A DNA stretch of 64,000 nucleotides from Sphingomonadales bacterium (GTDB taxonomy: Bacteria; Pseudomonadota; Alphaproteobacteria; Sphingomonadales; Sphingomonadaceae), in contig JAIXWO010000022.1 of the NCBI GenBank assembly GCA_027491235.1, positions 248,001 through 312,000 of the forward strand. Reading direction: 5' to 3'. The first letter of the stretch is position 1, and every line of letters begins with the position of its first letter. The notes under the pieces are model-generated. The model ran no database searches, was not told the origin of the DNA, and saw nothing but the letters and a program-made list of their open reading frames with translations. This document shows positions 17,986 to 29,497 of this stretch, piece after piece. The position numbers were made by a program, and so were the translations under genes.

Positions 17986-19280
17986 GCCTCCAAGACAAGG
18001 ACCGCATCTTCACCAACCTTTACGGTTTTCAGCCGTGGACGCTGGATGCCGCCAAGAAGCGCGGATGCTGGGATAATACGAAGAAGCTGCTCGCCACCGG
18101 CCAGGATGAGATCATCGAGATCATCAAGGCATCGGGCCTGCGCGGGCGCGGCGGGGCTGGCTTTCCGACGGGGATGAAGTGGAGCTTCATGCCCAAGGCG
18201 CCGACGCCGGAACGCCCGAACTTCCTCGTCATCAACGCCGATGAATCCGAGCCCGGTTCCTGCAAGGACCGTGAGATCATCCGGCATGATCCGCACCGCC
18301 TGATCGAAGGCGCGCTGATCGCCGGTTTCGCGATGCGCGCGCGCGCCGCCTACATCTACATTCGCGGTGAGTTCATCTACGAAGCCAAGGTGCTGCAGGC
18401 AGCGGTTGAAGAAGCCTATGCCGCAGGGCTGGTGGGCAAGAACGCCTGCAAGTCGGGCTATGACTTTGACGTTTTCGTCCACAGGGGCGCAGGCGCCTAT
18501 ATCTGCGGTGAAGAAACCGCGATGATCGAAAGTCTGGAAGGCAAGAAGGGCCAGCCGCGCCTGAAACCGCCATTCCCGGCGGGTGCAGGCCTTTATGGCT
18601 GCCCGACGACGGTCAACAATGTGGAATCCATCGCCGTCACGCCGACGATCCTGCGGCGCGGGGCCGATTGGTTCAAGAGCTTCGGGCGCGAAGGCAATGC
18701 CGGCACCAAGCTGTTCCAGATTTCGGGCCACGTAAACACGCCGTGCACCGTTGAAGAGTCGATGAGCATTCCCTTCAAGGAACTCATCGAAAAGCACGCT
18801 GGCGGCATCCGTGGCGGGTGGGACAATCTGCTCGCGGTCATCCCCGGTGGCTCGTCTGTGCCGCTGGTGCCTGCCGCACAGATCATGGATGCGCCGATGG
18901 ACTTTGACGGGCTGAAGGCTTTGGGCTCCGGCCTTGGCACCGCCGCCGTCATCGTCATGGACAAGTCGACCGACATCGTCCGTGCGATTTCGCGGTTGAG
19001 CTACTTCTATAAGCATGAAAGCTGCGGCCAGTGCACGCCGTGCCGCGAAGGCACCGGCTGGATGTGGCGCGTCATGGAACGCCTGCGCGAAGGCAAGGCT
19101 GATGTGTCGGAGATCGACACACTGTTCGAAGTCACCAAGCAGGTCGAAGGCCACACCATCTGCGCGCTTGGCGACGCGGCGGCCTGGCCGATCCAGGGCC
19201 TGATCCGCCATTTCCGCCCCGAAATGGAGCGCCGTATCGCCGAAGCGAATGGCGGCCAAATGCTGGAGGCGGCGGAGTGA
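17982..19280 (+). CDS. nuoF: NADH-quinone oxidoreductase subunit F
   Basis: 432 aa. NADH/FMN-binding subunit: [20 protein letters not shown] (NADH and FMN glycine loop), [33 protein letters not shown], and the N3 4Fe-4S motif [19 protein letters not shown] use GTG 17982, overlapping the nuoE stop as GTGA like its neighbours; ATG 17976 adds two residues and is possible. Confidence 0.96.
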   Translation: MSLQDKDRIFTNLYGFQPWTLDAAKKRGCWDNTKKLLATGQDEIIEIIKASGLRGRGGAGFPTGMKWSFMPKAPTPERPNFLVINADESEPGSCKDREIIRHDPHRLIEGALIAGFAMRARAAYIYIRGEFIYEAKVLQAAVEEAYAAGLVGKNACKSGYDFDVFVHRGAGAYICGEETAMIESLEGKKGQPRLKPPFPAGAGLYGCPTTVNNVESIAVTPTILRRGADWFKSFGREGNAGTKLFQISGHVNTPCTVEESMSIPFKELIEKHAGGIRGGWDNLLAVIPGGSSVPLVPAAQIMDAPMDFDGLKALGSGLGTAAVIVMDKSTDIVRAISRLSYFYKHESCGQCTPCREGTGWMWRVMERLREGKADVSEIDTLFEVTKQVEGHTICALGDAAAWPIQGLIRHFRPEMERRIAEANGGQMLEAAE

Positions 19281-20008
19281 AGACTGCGCGTTTCATTCTT
19301 ACGTGCCTAGCCGTAACTGTCTGTGCGACTGCACAGGCGGCGACGGCGCCGACTGCGCGTAAGATGAAACAGGTTCGGGAGGTCACCGACAACTACGCTG
19401 ATTGCGTCGTCCGGGAAAACGCGCGGAAAGCCCGGGAGTTCGTCGGTAATAATCTTTCGGAAGACGTTGTTAATCGGCAGTTCCGGTCGTTGAATGATGG
19501 CACTTGCCTCAGTTCTTCGTCAAACGGTCGGATTGCACAAGTCACGTTTCCATCGCCCCATTTTAGGTATGCCATTGCACGCGCAATTGTTCGTGCGGAC
19601 TATGGTTCGAAAGGCATGTCAACCTTCAACGCAGTGCCTGCTCTTGTCTATGATGCGGTGCCTGTGCTGGATGAAACGAAATTGCCTGCAGGGAAGCGCA
19701 AGGCCGAAAAGCTTAGGCAGGGTTATAGTCAAGCTGCTGCTGCATTGCTTTTGTCGCAGTTTGGCGAATGCGCCGTCCGTTCCAATCCGGAGGCCGCTCG
19801 CGCATTGATTGTTTCCAAGGAAAACTTTCCTGAGCGTCTGGCTGCTATTGCCGGTGTCAAGCCTGTGCTTGGCGGTTGTCTCACGCAGGGAACTTTGAAG
19901 CTGAACACCTTTAATCTGATCGGGGCGCTGGCCGTCGGATACGTCCGACTTGCATACCAAGCAGGGCAAGCGACACCCTCCGCATCGCAAAGTGGGACCA
20001 TCTCCTGA
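19277..20008 (+). CDS. Exported protein of unknown function between nuoF and nuoG (243 aa)
   Basis: GTG start overlaps the nuoF stop (GTGA) and the TGA overlaps the nuoG ATG, so it is fully embedded in the operon. Residues 1-21 are a signal peptide ([20 protein letters not shown]). The mature protein seems to be two copies of one unit: a first with [16 protein letters not shown] ... CLSSSS ... AIVRADY, and a second with [16 protein letters not shown] ... CLTQGT ... YVRLAY. Each copy has a Cys pair that could form a disulfide. Base composition is visibly less G+C rich than the flanking nuo genes. No known family recognised. Confidence 0.8.
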   Translation: MKTARFILTCLAVTVCATAQAATAPTARKMKQVREVTDNYADCVVRENARKAREFVGNNLSEDVVNRQFRSLNDGTCLSSSSNGRIAQVTFPSPHFRYAIARAIVRADYGSKGMSTFNAVPALVYDAVPVLDETKLPAGKRKAEKLRQGYSQAAAALLLSQFGECAVRSNPEAARALIVSKENFPERLAAIAGVKPVLGGCLTQGTLKLNTFNLIGALAVGYVRLAYQAGQATPSASQSGTIS

Positions 20009-22026
20009 TGCCTAAAGTCACCGTAGACGGCACCGAAATCGAAGTCCCCGCAGGGGCCACCGTCCTTCAGGCGTGTGAGCTGGCGGGCAAGGAAATCCCC
20101 CGCTTTTGCTATCATGAGCGGCTGTCCATCGCGGGTAATTGCCGCATGTGTCTGGTCGAAGTTGCACCGGGTCCGCCCAAGCCGCAGGCGTCGTGCGCGC
20201 TTCCCGCCACCGAAGGTCAGGTCATCAAGACTGACAGCGCGATGGTCAAAAAGGCCCGTGAAGGGGTGATGGAGTTTCTCCTCATCAACCACCCGCTTGA
20301 TTGCCCGATTTGCGATCAGGGCGGTGAGTGCGACCTGCAGGACCAGTCCGTCGCTTATGGTCGTGGCGGTTCGCGCTATGACGAGAACAAGCGCGCCGTC
20401 ACCGAAAAATATATGGGTCCGCTCGTCAAGACGGTGATGACACGCTGCATCCAGTGCACGCGCTGCGTCCGCTTTGCCGAAGAAGTGGCGGGGATTGAGG
20501 AAATCGGCGCGATTGGTCGCGGTGAGAATATGCAGATCACCAGCTATCTTGAGCGCGCCGTGACGAGTGAGCTTTCGGGCAATGTTGTTGATCTCTGCCC
20601 GGTCGGTGCGCTGACCTCCAAGCCCTACGCCTTCATGGCGCGGCCTTGGGAATTGAAGAATACCGCCGCCATTGACGTGATGGATGCCGTGGGCACCAAC
20701 ATCCGCCTCGACAGCCGGGGCCGGCAGGTGCTGCGCGCTGTGCCGCGCATCAACGAAGACGTGAACGAGGAATGGGCGAGCGACAAGACGCGCCACGCGG
20801 TCGATGGCCTTGTCCAGCGTCGCCTCGACAAGCCCTATGTCCGCAAGAACGGCAAGCTCGTTGCGGTTGAGTGGGCCGATGCGCTGAAGGCCGCCGCCGC
20901 CGCCGCTGAAAAGGCCGGCAAGTCGGTCGCGGCCATCGCGGGCGATCAGGTCGATTGCGAGACGATGTTCGCCGCGCGCCAGTTGGTGAAGTCGCTGGGT
21001 GGCACGATGTTCGAAGGCCGCCAGACAGGTCTCGCTTATGACACGTCGAGCCTGTCGGCCGTCAACTTCAACACCGGTATCGCGAATATCGAAAACGCCG
21101 ATGTGATCCTGCTTGTTGGGTCCGACCTCCGTCGTGAGGCGCCGCTGGTCAACACGCGCATCCAAAAGGCCGTCCGCAAGCGCGGCGCCAAGGTCTTTGC
21201 GATTGGGCCGGAGACGGACCTGACGTACAAGGCGGAATTCCTCGGCGCGAACCTTGGCTTGCTCTCCAAGCTGCCCAAGCATGTCGCCGATGCCTTCAAG
21301 GCCGCCGAACGTCCCGCGATTATCGTGGGTGGTGGTTCGCTGCGCTATGAAGGCGCACATGGTGCCGCGCTGGCATTTGCCAAGAAGCATAAGCTGGTGC
21401 GCGACGGCTGGAACGGCTTCAACGTCCTCCACTTCGCCGCCGCACGCATGGGCGGGCTGATGCTCGGTTATGCGTATGACGGCGGGATCAAGGCGTTGGC
21501 CGCTAAGAAGCCGAAGCTGGCCTTCTTCCTCGGCGCTGATGAAGTTGATTATTCGATCTTCGCCGATACGTTCAAAGTCTATGTCGGCCATCACGGCGAT
21601 GCGGGTGCCCATGCGGCAGACGTCATCCTGCCGGGTGCTGCTTATACCGAGAAATCAGGGACTTACGTGAACCTCGAAGGTCGCGTGCAGCGCGGGGATC
21701 GCGCCGTCTTCCCGCCGGGCGATGCGCGTGAGGACTGGTCGATCTTCCGGGCCCTGTCTGATCTGACGGGCAAGGTGCTGCCATTCGATAGCCTTGATGC
21801 GCTGCGCGTTGAAATGGCGAAAGCCGTGCCTGCGTTGGGCCATGAGGGTCTCGCCACCTATGGCTGGGGTGTCCCGTCGCTGCCCGACAAGGCAATCGCC
21901 GACATTGCCGATTATCCGATCAAGGATTTCTACCTGACCAACGCCATCTGCCGCGCTTCGGAAACGATGCAGCGCTGCTCATCGGAACTGGTCCACGGGG
22001 AAGAATGGCTGGAGGCCGCGGAATGA
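20008..22026 (+). CDS. nuoG: NADH-quinone oxidoreductase subunit G
   Basis: 672 aa. Ferredoxin-like N-terminus with 2Fe-2S cysteines ([20 protein letters not shown] ... SCALP), the His/Cys cluster [18 protein letters not shown], then 4Fe-4[16 protein letters not shown] and LCPVGALT. The C-terminal half is a molybdopterin-oxidoreductase-like fold without a Mo site, as usual. Iron-sulfur electron path of the peripheral arm. Confidence 0.97.
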   Translation: MPKVTVDGTEIEVPAGATVLQACELAGKEIPRFCYHERLSIAGNCRMCLVEVAPGPPKPQASCALPATEGQVIKTDSAMVKKAREGVMEFLLINHPLDCPICDQGGECDLQDQSVAYGRGGSRYDENKRAVTEKYMGPLVKTVMTRCIQCTRCVRFAEEVAGIEEIGAIGRGENMQITSYLERAVTSELSGNVVDLCPVGALTSKPYAFMARPWELKNTAAIDVMDAVGTNIRLDSRGRQVLRAVPRINEDVNEEWASDKTRHAVDGLVQRRLDKPYVRKNGKLVAVEWADALKAAAAAAEKAGKSVAAIAGDQVDCETMFAARQLVKSLGGTMFEGRQTGLAYDTSSLSAVNFNTGIANIENADVILLVGSDLRREAPLVNTRIQKAVRKRGAKVFAIGPETDLTYKAEFLGANLGLLSKLPKHVADAFKAAERPAIIVGGGSLRYEGAHGAALAFAKKHKLVRDGWNGFNVLHFAAARMGGLMLGYAYDGGIKALAAKKPKLAFFLGADEVDYSIFADTFKVYVGHHGDAGAHAADVILPGAAYTEKSGTYVNLEGRVQRGDRAVFPPGDAREDWSIFRALSDLTGKVLPFDSLDALRVEMAKAVPALGHEGLATYGWGVPSLPDKAIADIADYPIKDFYLTNAICRASETMQRCSSELVHGEEWLEAAE

Positions 22027-23069
22027 CCGAGTGGTTCCAATCAACCTGGATGGGGCCGGCCTTGGGCTGGTTCGTCTCCACGACGATCCTCATCCTCATG
22101 ATCGCGCTGCCGCTGATGCTGGCCGTGGCCATGATCATCTATGCCGACCGCAAAATCTGGGCGGCGATGGCGCTGCGCCGTGGCCCGAACGTCGTCGGTC
22201 CGCTTGGCCTGCTCCAATCCTTTGCAGACGGCCTGAAGGTCATGCTGCAGGAAACAATCATCCCGTCGGCGGCGAACCGGGGCCTGTTCCTCTTGGCGCC
22301 GATCATCACCTTCACCGTCGCGCTGATCGTCTGGGCGGTCATCCCATTCGGCGAGGGCATGGTGCTCGCGGACATCAACGTCGGTTTGCTCTACCTGCTC
22401 GCGGCGTCCTCGCTCGGCGTGTACGGCGTGATCATTTCAGGTTGGGCCTCCAACTCCAAATATCCCTTCTATTCGGCGCTTCGCGCGGCCGCGCAGATGG
22501 TGTCCTATGAAGTCTCGATCGGCTTCGTGCTGATCTCCGTCGTCCTCTGGGCGGACAGCTTCAACCTGTCGACCATTGTGCTGGCGCAGCAGGCGCATGT
22601 CTTCGGCTTCCTCAACGGCTTTGGCTTCAACCCGCTGCTCTTCCCGATGGCGGTGGTCTTTCTGATCTCGGCCCTTGCTGAAACAGCCCGCGCGCCGTTC
22701 GATTTGACGGAAGCGGAATCGGAACTCGTCGCCGGGTACCAGACCGAATATTCGAGCATGTCCTTCGCGCTCTTCTGGCTCGGCGAATATGCCAACGTGC
22801 TGCTGATGTGCGCTTTGAACGCGATCCTCTTCTGGGGCGGCTGGCTGCCGCCGGTGGATTGGGCACCGCTTTATGCCGTTCCCGGCATCATCTGGTTCTT
22901 CGCAAAGATCCTGATCTTCTTCTTCGTCTTCTCGTGGATCAAGGCGACGGTGCCGCGCTATCGCTATGACCAGCTGATGCGGCTCGGCTGGAAGATCTTC
23001 CTGCCCATCTCGCTGATCTGGGTGTTCCTCGTTTCCGGTTATCTGATGCTGACAAGGTACGGCGCATGA
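22023..23069 (+). CDS. nuoH: NADH-quinone oxidoreductase subunit H
   Basis: 348 aa, about eight membrane helices. [20 protein letters not shown] and the loop [20 protein letters not shown] line the quinone channel. ATG 22023 overlaps the nuoG stop (ATGA); an upstream in-frame extension inside nuoG is unlikely. Confidence 0.97.
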   Translation: MTEWFQSTWMGPALGWFVSTTILILMIALPLMLAVAMIIYADRKIWAAMALRRGPNVVGPLGLLQSFADGLKVMLQETIIPSAANRGLFLLAPIITFTVALIVWAVIPFGEGMVLADINVGLLYLLAASSLGVYGVIISGWASNSKYPFYSALRAAAQMVSYEVSIGFVLISVVLWADSFNLSTIVLAQQAHVFGFLNGFGFNPLLFPMAVVFLISALAETARAPFDLTEAESELVAGYQTEYSSMSFALFWLGEYANVLLMCALNAILFWGGWLPPVDWAPLYAVPGIIWFFAKILIFFFVFSWIKATVPRYRYDQLMRLGWKIFLPISLIWVFLVSGYLMLTRYGA

Positions 23070-23554
23070 GTGTGATTGCTCACTACATCAAGACGTTCAC
23101 CCTGTGGGAGTTCGTGAAGGCGCACTGGCTGACCTTGAAGTATTTCTTCAAGCCCAAGGCGACGATCAACTATCCCTATGAGCGCAATCCGCTGTCCCCG
23201 CGTTTCCGTGGCGAACATGCGCTGCGTCGTTACCCGAACGGGGAAGAACGCTGCATCGCGTGCAAGCTGTGCGAAGCGGTGTGCCCGGCTCAGGCGATCA
23301 CCATTGAGGCCGAACCGCGCGAGGACGGCAGCCGCCGCACCACGCGCTACGACATCGACATGACGAAGTGCATCTATTGCGGCTTCTGTCAGGAAGCCTG
23401 CCCGGTGGATGCCATCGTGGAAGGTCCGAACCTCGAATTCTCGACCGAAACGCGTGAAGAGCTGCTGTATGACAAGGACAAGCTCCTTTCGAACGGTGAC
23501 CGCTGGGAACGTGCCATCGCTGCGAACCTCGCAGCTGACGCGCCGTACCGGTAA
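23066..23554 (+). CDS. nuoI: NADH-quinone oxidoreductase subunit I
   Basis: 162 aa with two 4Fe-4S ferredoxin motifs: [16 protein letters not shown] and [16 protein letters not shown] (clusters N6a, N6b). The amphipathic N-terminus anchors it near the membrane. Overlaps nuoH by four bases (ATGA). Confidence 0.97.
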   Translation: MSVIAHYIKTFTLWEFVKAHWLTLKYFFKPKATINYPYERNPLSPRFRGEHALRRYPNGEERCIACKLCEAVCPAQAITIEAEPREDGSRRTTRYDIDMTKCIYCGFCQEACPVDAIVEGPNLEFSTETREELLYDKDKLLSNGDRWERAIAANLAADAPYR

Positions 23555-23572
23555 GGGAAGAGGGGGGAGACC

Positions 23573-24184
23573 ATGATCCAGGCTTTTGCCTTCTACCTGT
23601 TCGCCGCTGTCGTCATCCTGTCGGGTGCGCTGACGGTCTTGTCGCGCAATCCCGTGCACAGCGTGCTGTGGTTGATCCTCGCCTTCTTCAACGCGGCGGG
23701 CCTGATGGTCCTCGTCGGCGCTGAATTCATCGCGATGCTGCTGGTCATCGTCTATGTCGGTGCGGTCGCGGTGCTGTTCCTGTTCGTCGTCATGATGCTC
23801 GACATCGACTTTGCCGAGTTGCGCAGCGGGTTTGTCCGCTACGGGTTCTTCGGTTTGTTGGTGGCGTTGGTTTTGGCCGCAGAGATGATCATCGCGGGTG
23901 GTGCCTGGAGCGCGGGGAGCCTTGAGCTGTCGCAGCGCGCGGCGCCAACGTCTGGCGATCTTCCGAACATCGAAGCGATGGGTGCGCTCATCTATTCCAA
24001 ATATCTCTATATTTTTGAAGCCGCTGGCCTGGTGCTTCTCGTCGCGATGATCGGTGCGATTGTGCTGACCCATCGCGAACGCAAGGACGTCCGCCCGCAA
24101 AACATCTCGGATCAGGTCAAGCGCCGTCCTCAGGATGCAGTGCGCAATGTGGACCAGCCGGTCGGGCAGGGGGTAGAACTATGA
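23573..24184 (+). CDS. nuoJ: NADH-quinone oxidoreductase subunit J
   Basis: 203 aa with five membrane helices: N-terminal [40 protein letters not shown] (conserved helix with the pi-bulge), and a polar C-terminal tail. GGGGGAGA precedes ATG 23573. It overlaps nuoK by four bases. Confidence 0.96.
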   Translation: MIQAFAFYLFAAVVILSGALTVLSRNPVHSVLWLILAFFNAAGLMVLVGAEFIAMLLVIVYVGAVAVLFLFVVMMLDIDFAELRSGFVRYGFFGLLVALVLAAEMIIAGGAWSAGSLELSQRAAPTSGDLPNIEAMGALIYSKYLYIFEAAGLVLLVAMIGAIVLTHRERKDVRPQNISDQVKRRPQDAVRNVDQPVGQGVEL

Positions 24185-24486
24185 TCGGGATCCAGCATTA
24201 TCTGGTCGTCTCGGCGATCCTGTTTACGATGGGGGTGCTCGGCATCTTCATCAACCGGAAGAACATCATCATCATCCTGATGGCGATTGAACTCATCCTG
24301 CTTTCGGTGAACATCAACCTTGTCGCGTTCAGTGCCTTTTTGGGTGATCTGGTGGGCCAAGTGTTTGCGATGTTCGTGCTGACCGTGGCAGCGGGCGAAG
24401 CGGCCATTGGCCTTGCCATCCTCGTCATTTACTTCCGCGGACGCGGATCGATTGCGGTTGATGATGTCAACCGGATGAAGGGCTAA
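24181..24486 (+). CDS. nuoK: NADH-quinone oxidoreductase subunit K
   Basis: 101 aa, three helices. Conserved intramembrane glutamates in [20 protein letters not shown] and [20 protein letters not shown], which belong to the proton path. Standard length for the subunit. Confidence 0.96.
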   Translation: MIGIQHYLVVSAILFTMGVLGIFINRKNIIIILMAIELILLSVNINLVAFSAFLGDLVGQVFAMFVLTVAAGEAAIGLAILVIYFRGRGSIAVDDVNRMKG

Positions 24487-24492
24487 CGCGCC

Positions 24493-26535
24493 GTGGAAAC
24501 CATCAAGCTTATCGTTTTCCTGCCGCTCTTGGCCGCGCTCATCGCGGGTCTTGGCAACCGGATGATCGGCAATGTCGCGGCGAAGGCTGTGACGACCGCT
24601 GCCTTGTTCATCTCCTGCGCGCTGAGCTGGCCGATTTTCCTGTCGTTCCTCGGCGGTCATGCCGAAGCGCAGGTTGTGCCGGTGCTGGATTTCATCCGAT
24701 CGGGCGATCTGAACGTCCAATGGGCGCTGCGCGTTGATACGCTGACGGCGGTCATGCTGGTCGTCGTGACGAGCGTGTCGAGCCTCGTCCACCTTTACAG
24801 CTGGGGCTATATGTCCGAAGACCCCAGCCAGCCGCGCTTCTTTGCGTATCTGTCGCTCTTCACCTTCGCGATGCTTATGCTCGTGACGGCGGATAGCCTG
24901 GTGCAGATGTTCTTCGGCTGGGAAGGCGTGGGCCTCGCGTCCTATCTCCTCATCGGTTTCTGGTATCACAAACCCAGCGCGAATGCGGCCGCCATCAAGG
25001 CGTTCGTCGTCAACCGCGTGGGCGATTTCGGCTTCTCGCTTGGCATCTTCGGCGTGTTCCTCGTGTTCGGCACCGTGTCGATCCCTGAAATTCTGGAAGC
25101 GGCACCGGGCTATGCCGGGTCGACCATCGGCTTCCTCGGCTATCGCATCGATACAATCACCTTGCTCTGCATCCTGCTGTTCATCGGCGCGATGGGCAAA
25201 TCGGCGCAGCTTGGTCTCCACACATGGCTGCCGGACGCAATGGAAGGGCCAACGCCCGTTTCCGCGCTGATCCATGCAGCCACGATGGTCACCGCAGGCG
25301 TGTTCATGGTCTGCCGCCTGTCGCCGCTGTTCGAACTGTCGGAAGTCGCGACGAACCTCGTCACCTATGTGGGTGCGGCAACGGCCCTGTTCGCAGCAAC
25401 GGTCGGCACGACGCAGACGGACATCAAGCGCGTCATCGCCTATTCGACCTGTTCGCAGCTCGGCTATATGTTCTTCGCAGCAGGCACCGGCGCTTATGGC
25501 GCGGCGATGTTCCACCTGTTCACGCACGCCTTCTTCAAGGCGCTGCTGTTCTTGGGCGCTGGCTCGGTCATCCATGCCATGCACCATGAACAGGACATGC
25601 GTTACTATGGTGGCCTTCGGAAGCACATCCCGTTCACCTTCTGGGCAATGATGGCAGGTACGCTCGCGATCACCGGCGTCGGTGTGATCGGCGTGTTCGG
25701 ATTTGCAGGCTTCTACTCCAAGGACGCGATCATCGAAGCCGCGTTTGCCAGCGGCACCGAAGCAGGTGGCGTGGCCTTTGCGGTCGCCGTGTTCGCGGCC
25801 CTGCTGACGAGCTTCTATAGCTGGCGTCTCATTTTCCTCACCTTCTACGGCAAGCCCCGCTGGTCGCAGTCGGAGCATATCCAGCATGCGGCACATGATG
25901 CCCATGGTCACGATGATCATGCGCGCGGTCATGACGATCATCACGGCCACGCGCAGGATGATGACGGGACGCTTGGCTATCACCCGCATGAAAGCCCACT
26001 GCCGATGCTGGTGCCGCTTGCGGTGCTAACCATCGGTGCGATCTTTGCCGGTTACGGCTTCCACCATGCCTTTATCGGCGCGGAGGAAGGTGCCGCGTTC
26101 TGGCAGGGCAGCCTGGCCTTTGACGCGCACCTGATGCACGCGATGCATGAAGTGCCGCTGTTGGTGAAGCTGTCAGCCACGATTGTCATGATCCTCGGCC
26201 TCGCCATTGCATGGCTGGCCTATATCAAGGACACGACGATCCCCGCGCGCTTCACGGCGACATTCCCCGCTGTGTATCAGTTCCTTCTGAACAAGTGGTA
26301 TTGGGATGAGCTCTACAACCTCATCTTCGTGAAGCCGTCGCTGTGGCTGGGCCGCATCCTTTGGAAGAAGGGTGACGAAGGCACGATTGACCGCTTTGGC
26401 CCGCATGGTGCCGCAGAAGTTGTGCTGCAGGGCAGCCGGTTGGCCGTCCGCTTCCAGTCCGGATATCTTTATTCTTACGCCTTCGTGATGCTCCTCGGGC
26501 TCGTCGGCTTTGCAACTTGGGCGATGACACGATGA
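24493..26535 (+). CDS. nuoL: NADH-quinone oxidoreductase subunit L
   Basis: 680 aa, antiporter-like subunit with the long lateral helix at the C-terminus. GTG start. Seen: [20 protein letters not shown] with the essential Glu, [36 protein letters not shown]. Residues about 465-500 are an insertion very rich in His and Asp ([19 protein letters not shown]), in a loop before the last helices; similar His-rich loops occur in other alphaproteobacterial NuoL and may bind metal. Confidence 0.97.
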   Translation: METIKLIVFLPLLAALIAGLGNRMIGNVAAKAVTTAALFISCALSWPIFLSFLGGHAEAQVVPVLDFIRSGDLNVQWALRVDTLTAVMLVVVTSVSSLVHLYSWGYMSEDPSQPRFFAYLSLFTFAMLMLVTADSLVQMFFGWEGVGLASYLLIGFWYHKPSANAAAIKAFVVNRVGDFGFSLGIFGVFLVFGTVSIPEILEAAPGYAGSTIGFLGYRIDTITLLCILLFIGAMGKSAQLGLHTWLPDAMEGPTPVSALIHAATMVTAGVFMVCRLSPLFELSEVATNLVTYVGAATALFAATVGTTQTDIKRVIAYSTCSQLGYMFFAAGTGAYGAAMFHLFTHAFFKALLFLGAGSVIHAMHHEQDMRYYGGLRKHIPFTFWAMMAGTLAITGVGVIGVFGFAGFYSKDAIIEAAFASGTEAGGVAFAVAVFAALLTSFYSWRLIFLTFYGKPRWSQSEHIQHAAHDAHGHDDHARGHDDHHGHAQDDDGTLGYHPHESPLPMLVPLAVLTIGAIFAGYGFHHAFIGAEEGAAFWQGSLAFDAHLMHAMHEVPLLVKLSATIVMILGLAIAWLAYIKDTTIPARFTATFPAVYQFLLNKWYWDELYNLIFVKPSLWLGRILWKKGDEGTIDRFGPHGAAEVVLQGSRLAVRFQSGYLYSYAFVMLLGLVGFATWAMTR

Positions 26536-28070
26536 GCTTCCCCATTCTCTCGACCATGATCCTGCTGCCCGTGCTGGCCGCGTTCCTGACGATCTTCCTG
26601 TCGGCCAATGCGGCCCGTTGGGCGGCGCTGGCAACGACGCTTGCGCTGTTCGTTCTGGGCATCGTGCTGTGGCAGGCCTATGATATCGGCGGCCCGCAGT
26701 GGCAGTTTGTGGAACAGGCACCGATCTTCGGTCAGCGTTTCTCTTGGGCGCTGGGCATTGACGGCATCGCCCTGATGCTCATCGTGTTGTCGGTTTTCCT
26801 GATGCCGATCTGCATCCTCGCCAGCTGGGAATCGATCCAGAAGCGTGTGCCGGAATACATGGCAGCCTTCCTGATGATGGAAGCCTTCATGATCGGCGTG
26901 TTTGCAGCGCAGGACATGTTCCTGTTCTACATCTTCTTCGAAGCCGGCCTCATCCCGATGTACCTGATCATCGGCATCTGGGGCGGTGCAGACCGCATCA
27001 AGGCAAGCTACAAGTTCTTCCTCTACACGCTCATCGGTTCGCTGGTGATGCTCGTCGCCATGCTGTGGATGGCGCGTGAAGCGGGCACGAGCGACATCCC
27101 GACGCTGCTGCAGTACAACTTCCCGGTTGAAGCCCAGACCTGGCTATGGTTCGCGTTCTTCGCGTCCTTTGCGGTCAAGATGCCGATGTGGCCGGTCCAC
27201 ACCTGGCTGCCTGACGCGCACGTGCAGGCGCCGACTGCGGGCTCGGTCATTCTGGCCGGCGTGTTGTTGAAGATGGGGGGCTATGGCTTCATCCGCTTCT
27301 CGCTGCCGATGTTCCCGGAAGCCTCCGCAGCGCTCGTCTGGGTGGTGTTCGGCATGTCGATGGTCGCGGTGGTCTACACCTCGCTTGTCGCACTTGTTCA
27401 GTCCGACATGAAGAAGCTGATTGCCTATTCCTCGGTCGCGCACATGGCGTTCGTCACGATTGGCCTGTTCGCCTTCAACCGTCAGGGGATTGAAGGTGCG
27501 CTGATCGTCATGCTCGCCCACGGCCTTGTGTCCGGTGCGCTCTTCCTGTGCGTTGGCGTGATCTACGACCGTCTCCACACGCGTGAGATCGCGCGTTATG
27601 GCGGCCTTGCGAACAACATGCCCTATTACGCGCTGTTCTTCCTGTTCTTCACTATGGCGAGCGTCGGCTTGCCGGGCCTTGCCAACTTCGTCGGGGAATT
27701 CCTCGCACTGGTGGGCGCCTATGAAGCGAACAGCTGGGTGGCCGCTGTTGCGACCTTGGGCATCATTCTGGGTGCTGCCTATATGCTGTGGCTCTATCGC
27801 CGCGTTGCCTTTGGTGCCGCCGCTGGCGAAGACACGGCATCGATGAAGGACATCACGGCGCGGGAATGGCTGACGCTGGCCCCGATTGCGGCCGCGACCC
27901 TGTGGATGGGCGTTTATCCCGAAAGCTTCATGGCGCCGATGCGCAATGACGTGACGGCGATCCTCGCCCGTATTGAACCGGTCGCGCCGCATGGTGATGC
28001 CAATTTGAAAATGGGCGATCCCAAGAAACTCGCCAAGGCCCATGAAGCCGCGCACGGGGAGGCGCACTGA
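26532..28070 (+). CDS. nuoM: NADH-quinone oxidoreductase subunit M
   Basis: 512 aa antiporter-like subunit. Seen: [20 protein letters not shown] with the key Glu, [41 protein letters not shown] short charged tail ([11 protein letters not shown]) closes the protein. ATG 26532 overlaps the nuoL stop. Confidence 0.97.
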   Translation: MSFPILSTMILLPVLAAFLTIFLSANAARWAALATTLALFVLGIVLWQAYDIGGPQWQFVEQAPIFGQRFSWALGIDGIALMLIVLSVFLMPICILASWESIQKRVPEYMAAFLMMEAFMIGVFAAQDMFLFYIFFEAGLIPMYLIIGIWGGADRIKASYKFFLYTLIGSLVMLVAMLWMAREAGTSDIPTLLQYNFPVEAQTWLWFAFFASFAVKMPMWPVHTWLPDAHVQAPTAGSVILAGVLLKMGGYGFIRFSLPMFPEASAALVWVVFGMSMVAVVYTSLVALVQSDMKKLIAYSSVAHMAFVTIGLFAFNRQGIEGALIVMLAHGLVSGALFLCVGVIYDRLHTREIARYGGLANNMPYYALFFLFFTMASVGLPGLANFVGEFLALVGAYEANSWVAAVATLGIILGAAYMLWLYRRVAFGAAAGEDTASMKDITAREWLTLAPIAAATLWMGVYPESFMAPMRNDVTAILARIEPVAPHGDANLKMGDPKKLAKAHEAAHGEAH

Positions 28071-29497
28071 TGTCCATTGCCGCTTCACTCCTGCTCACGC
28101 TGCCTGAGATTATTCTTTCGGTCTCGGCCATAGCCCTGATGCTCGTCGCTGCCTTTGCGGGTGACGGCGCCACGCGCTTCGTCAATGGGGCGGCGGTCGC
28201 TGCACTCTTTGCGGCGTTCCTGTCGCTCGGCGGGGAAGGCGTTGCGTTTGACGGCCTATACAGCGCGGATGCCTTCTCGGATTTCGTTAAGCCGTTGATC
28301 TATCTGGCGGCGGGCGTCTCAATTCTGCTGTCGACGCGCTTCTTTGCTGCGGAAGACAAGCTGCGGGCGGAATATTCGGTCCTCATCCTGCTGGCCACGG
28401 TCGGCATGGGCATGATGGTGTCTGCCACCAACCTGCTGACGCTCTATGTCGGTCTCGAACTGCAGAGCCTTGCCGCCTATGTGCTCGCAAGCTTCATGCG
28501 CAAGGATCAGCGCTCGGCAGAAGCTGGCCTGAAGTACTTCGTGCTGGGCGCGCTCGCCTCTGGCATCCTGCTTTACGGTATTTCGCTGCTTTACGGTTTC
28601 TCGGGCACGACCGACTATCACGGCGTCGCGACGGCCCTTGCCGATGGTGTCGGCATGGGAGAGTTGTTCGGCATCGTCTTCGTGTTGGCCGGTCTGTCCT
28701 TCAAGATTGCCGCCGTGCCGTTCCACATGTGGACGCCGGACGTCTATGAAGGCGCGCCGACACCTGTGACGACCTATTTCGGCAGCGCGCCAAAGGTGGC
28801 CGCCGTCGCGCTGCTGGTGCGTGTCAGCATCGAAGCGATGGGCAGTGCGGTCACGAGCTGGCAGCAGATCCTCATCTTCACCTCGCTCGCCTCGATCATC
28901 CTCGGCGCTGTTGGCGCCATCGGGCAGACCAACATCAAGCGTCTGCTGGCCTATTCGTCGATCAATAACGTCGGCTTTGTGCTCGTCGGTCTTGCGGCGG
29001 GAACCGAAGCCGGTGTGTCGGCGACGATGACCTATATGGTCATCTACGTCCTGATGACGCTGGGCAGCTTTGCCTGCGTGCTGCAGATGCGCGCCGCCGA
29101 TGGCAGCCATGTGGAAGACATTGCGAGCCTTGCCGGTCTCTCGCGCCGTCAGCCTGCGCTGGCCGCCGCAATCGCGATCTTCATGTTCTCGCTGGCTGGT
29201 ATTCCGCCGCTGCTGGGCTTCTGGGCCAAGTTCGTCGTGTTCGACGCGGCCGTCGCGGCAGGCCTGATGCCGCTCGCGGTGATCGGTATTGCCGCCTCGA
29301 CAATTGGCGCCTTCTACTATCTCAAGATCGTCAAGATCATGTATTTTGACGAGCCAGCAGAAGCCTATCACCCGGTTGGCAGCTATGTGGAAAGCGGTGT
29401 GATCGCGCTGACTGCGCTTGCGGTGTCACCGCTTGGCTATCTTGCCATTCCGATGCTGAGTGCGGCCTCGGCTGTTGCTGCAAAGGCCCTTTTCTGA
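28070..29497 (+). CDS. nuoN: NADH-quinone oxidoreductase subunit N
   Basis: 475 aa, third antiporter-like subunit. Seen: LYVGLELQSLAAYVLASF, KIAAVPFHMWTPDVYEGAPT, KRLLAYSSINNVGFVLVGLA. Completes the 14 subunits. Start overlaps the nuoM stop by one base; its stop TGA overlaps the proposed CTG start of birA. Confidence 0.97.
   Translation: MSIAASLLLTLPEIILSVSAIALMLVAAFAGDGATRFVNGAAVAALFAAFLSLGGEGVAFDGLYSADAFSDFVKPLIYLAAGVSILLSTRFFAAEDKLRAEYSVLILLATVGMGMMVSATNLLTLYVGLELQSLAAYVLASFMRKDQRSAEAGLKYFVLGALASGILLYGISLLYGFSGTTDYHGVATALADGVGMGELFGIVFVLAGLSFKIAAVPFHMWTPDVYEGAPTPVTTYFGSAPKVAAVALLVRVSIEAMGSAVTSWQQILIFTSLASIILGAVGAIGQTNIKRLLAYSSINNVGFVLVGLAAGTEAGVSATMTYMVIYVLMTLGSFACVLQMRAADGSHVEDIASLAGLSRRQPALAAAIAIFMFSLAGIPPLLGFWAKFVVFDAAVAAGLMPLAVIGIAASTIGAFYYLKIVKIMYFDEPAEAYHPVGSYVESGVIALTALAVSPLGYLAIPMLSAASAVAAKALF

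Noticed and set aside
19729-21612. Open frame of about 627 codons antisense to nuoG
   Set aside because: Composition (His/Arg/Gln rich) is a shadow of G+C-rich codons of nuoG; no ribosome site or known motif.
24130-25989. Open frame of about 619 codons antisense to nuoL
   Set aside because: Shadow of nuoL codons, extreme charge bias and no family features.
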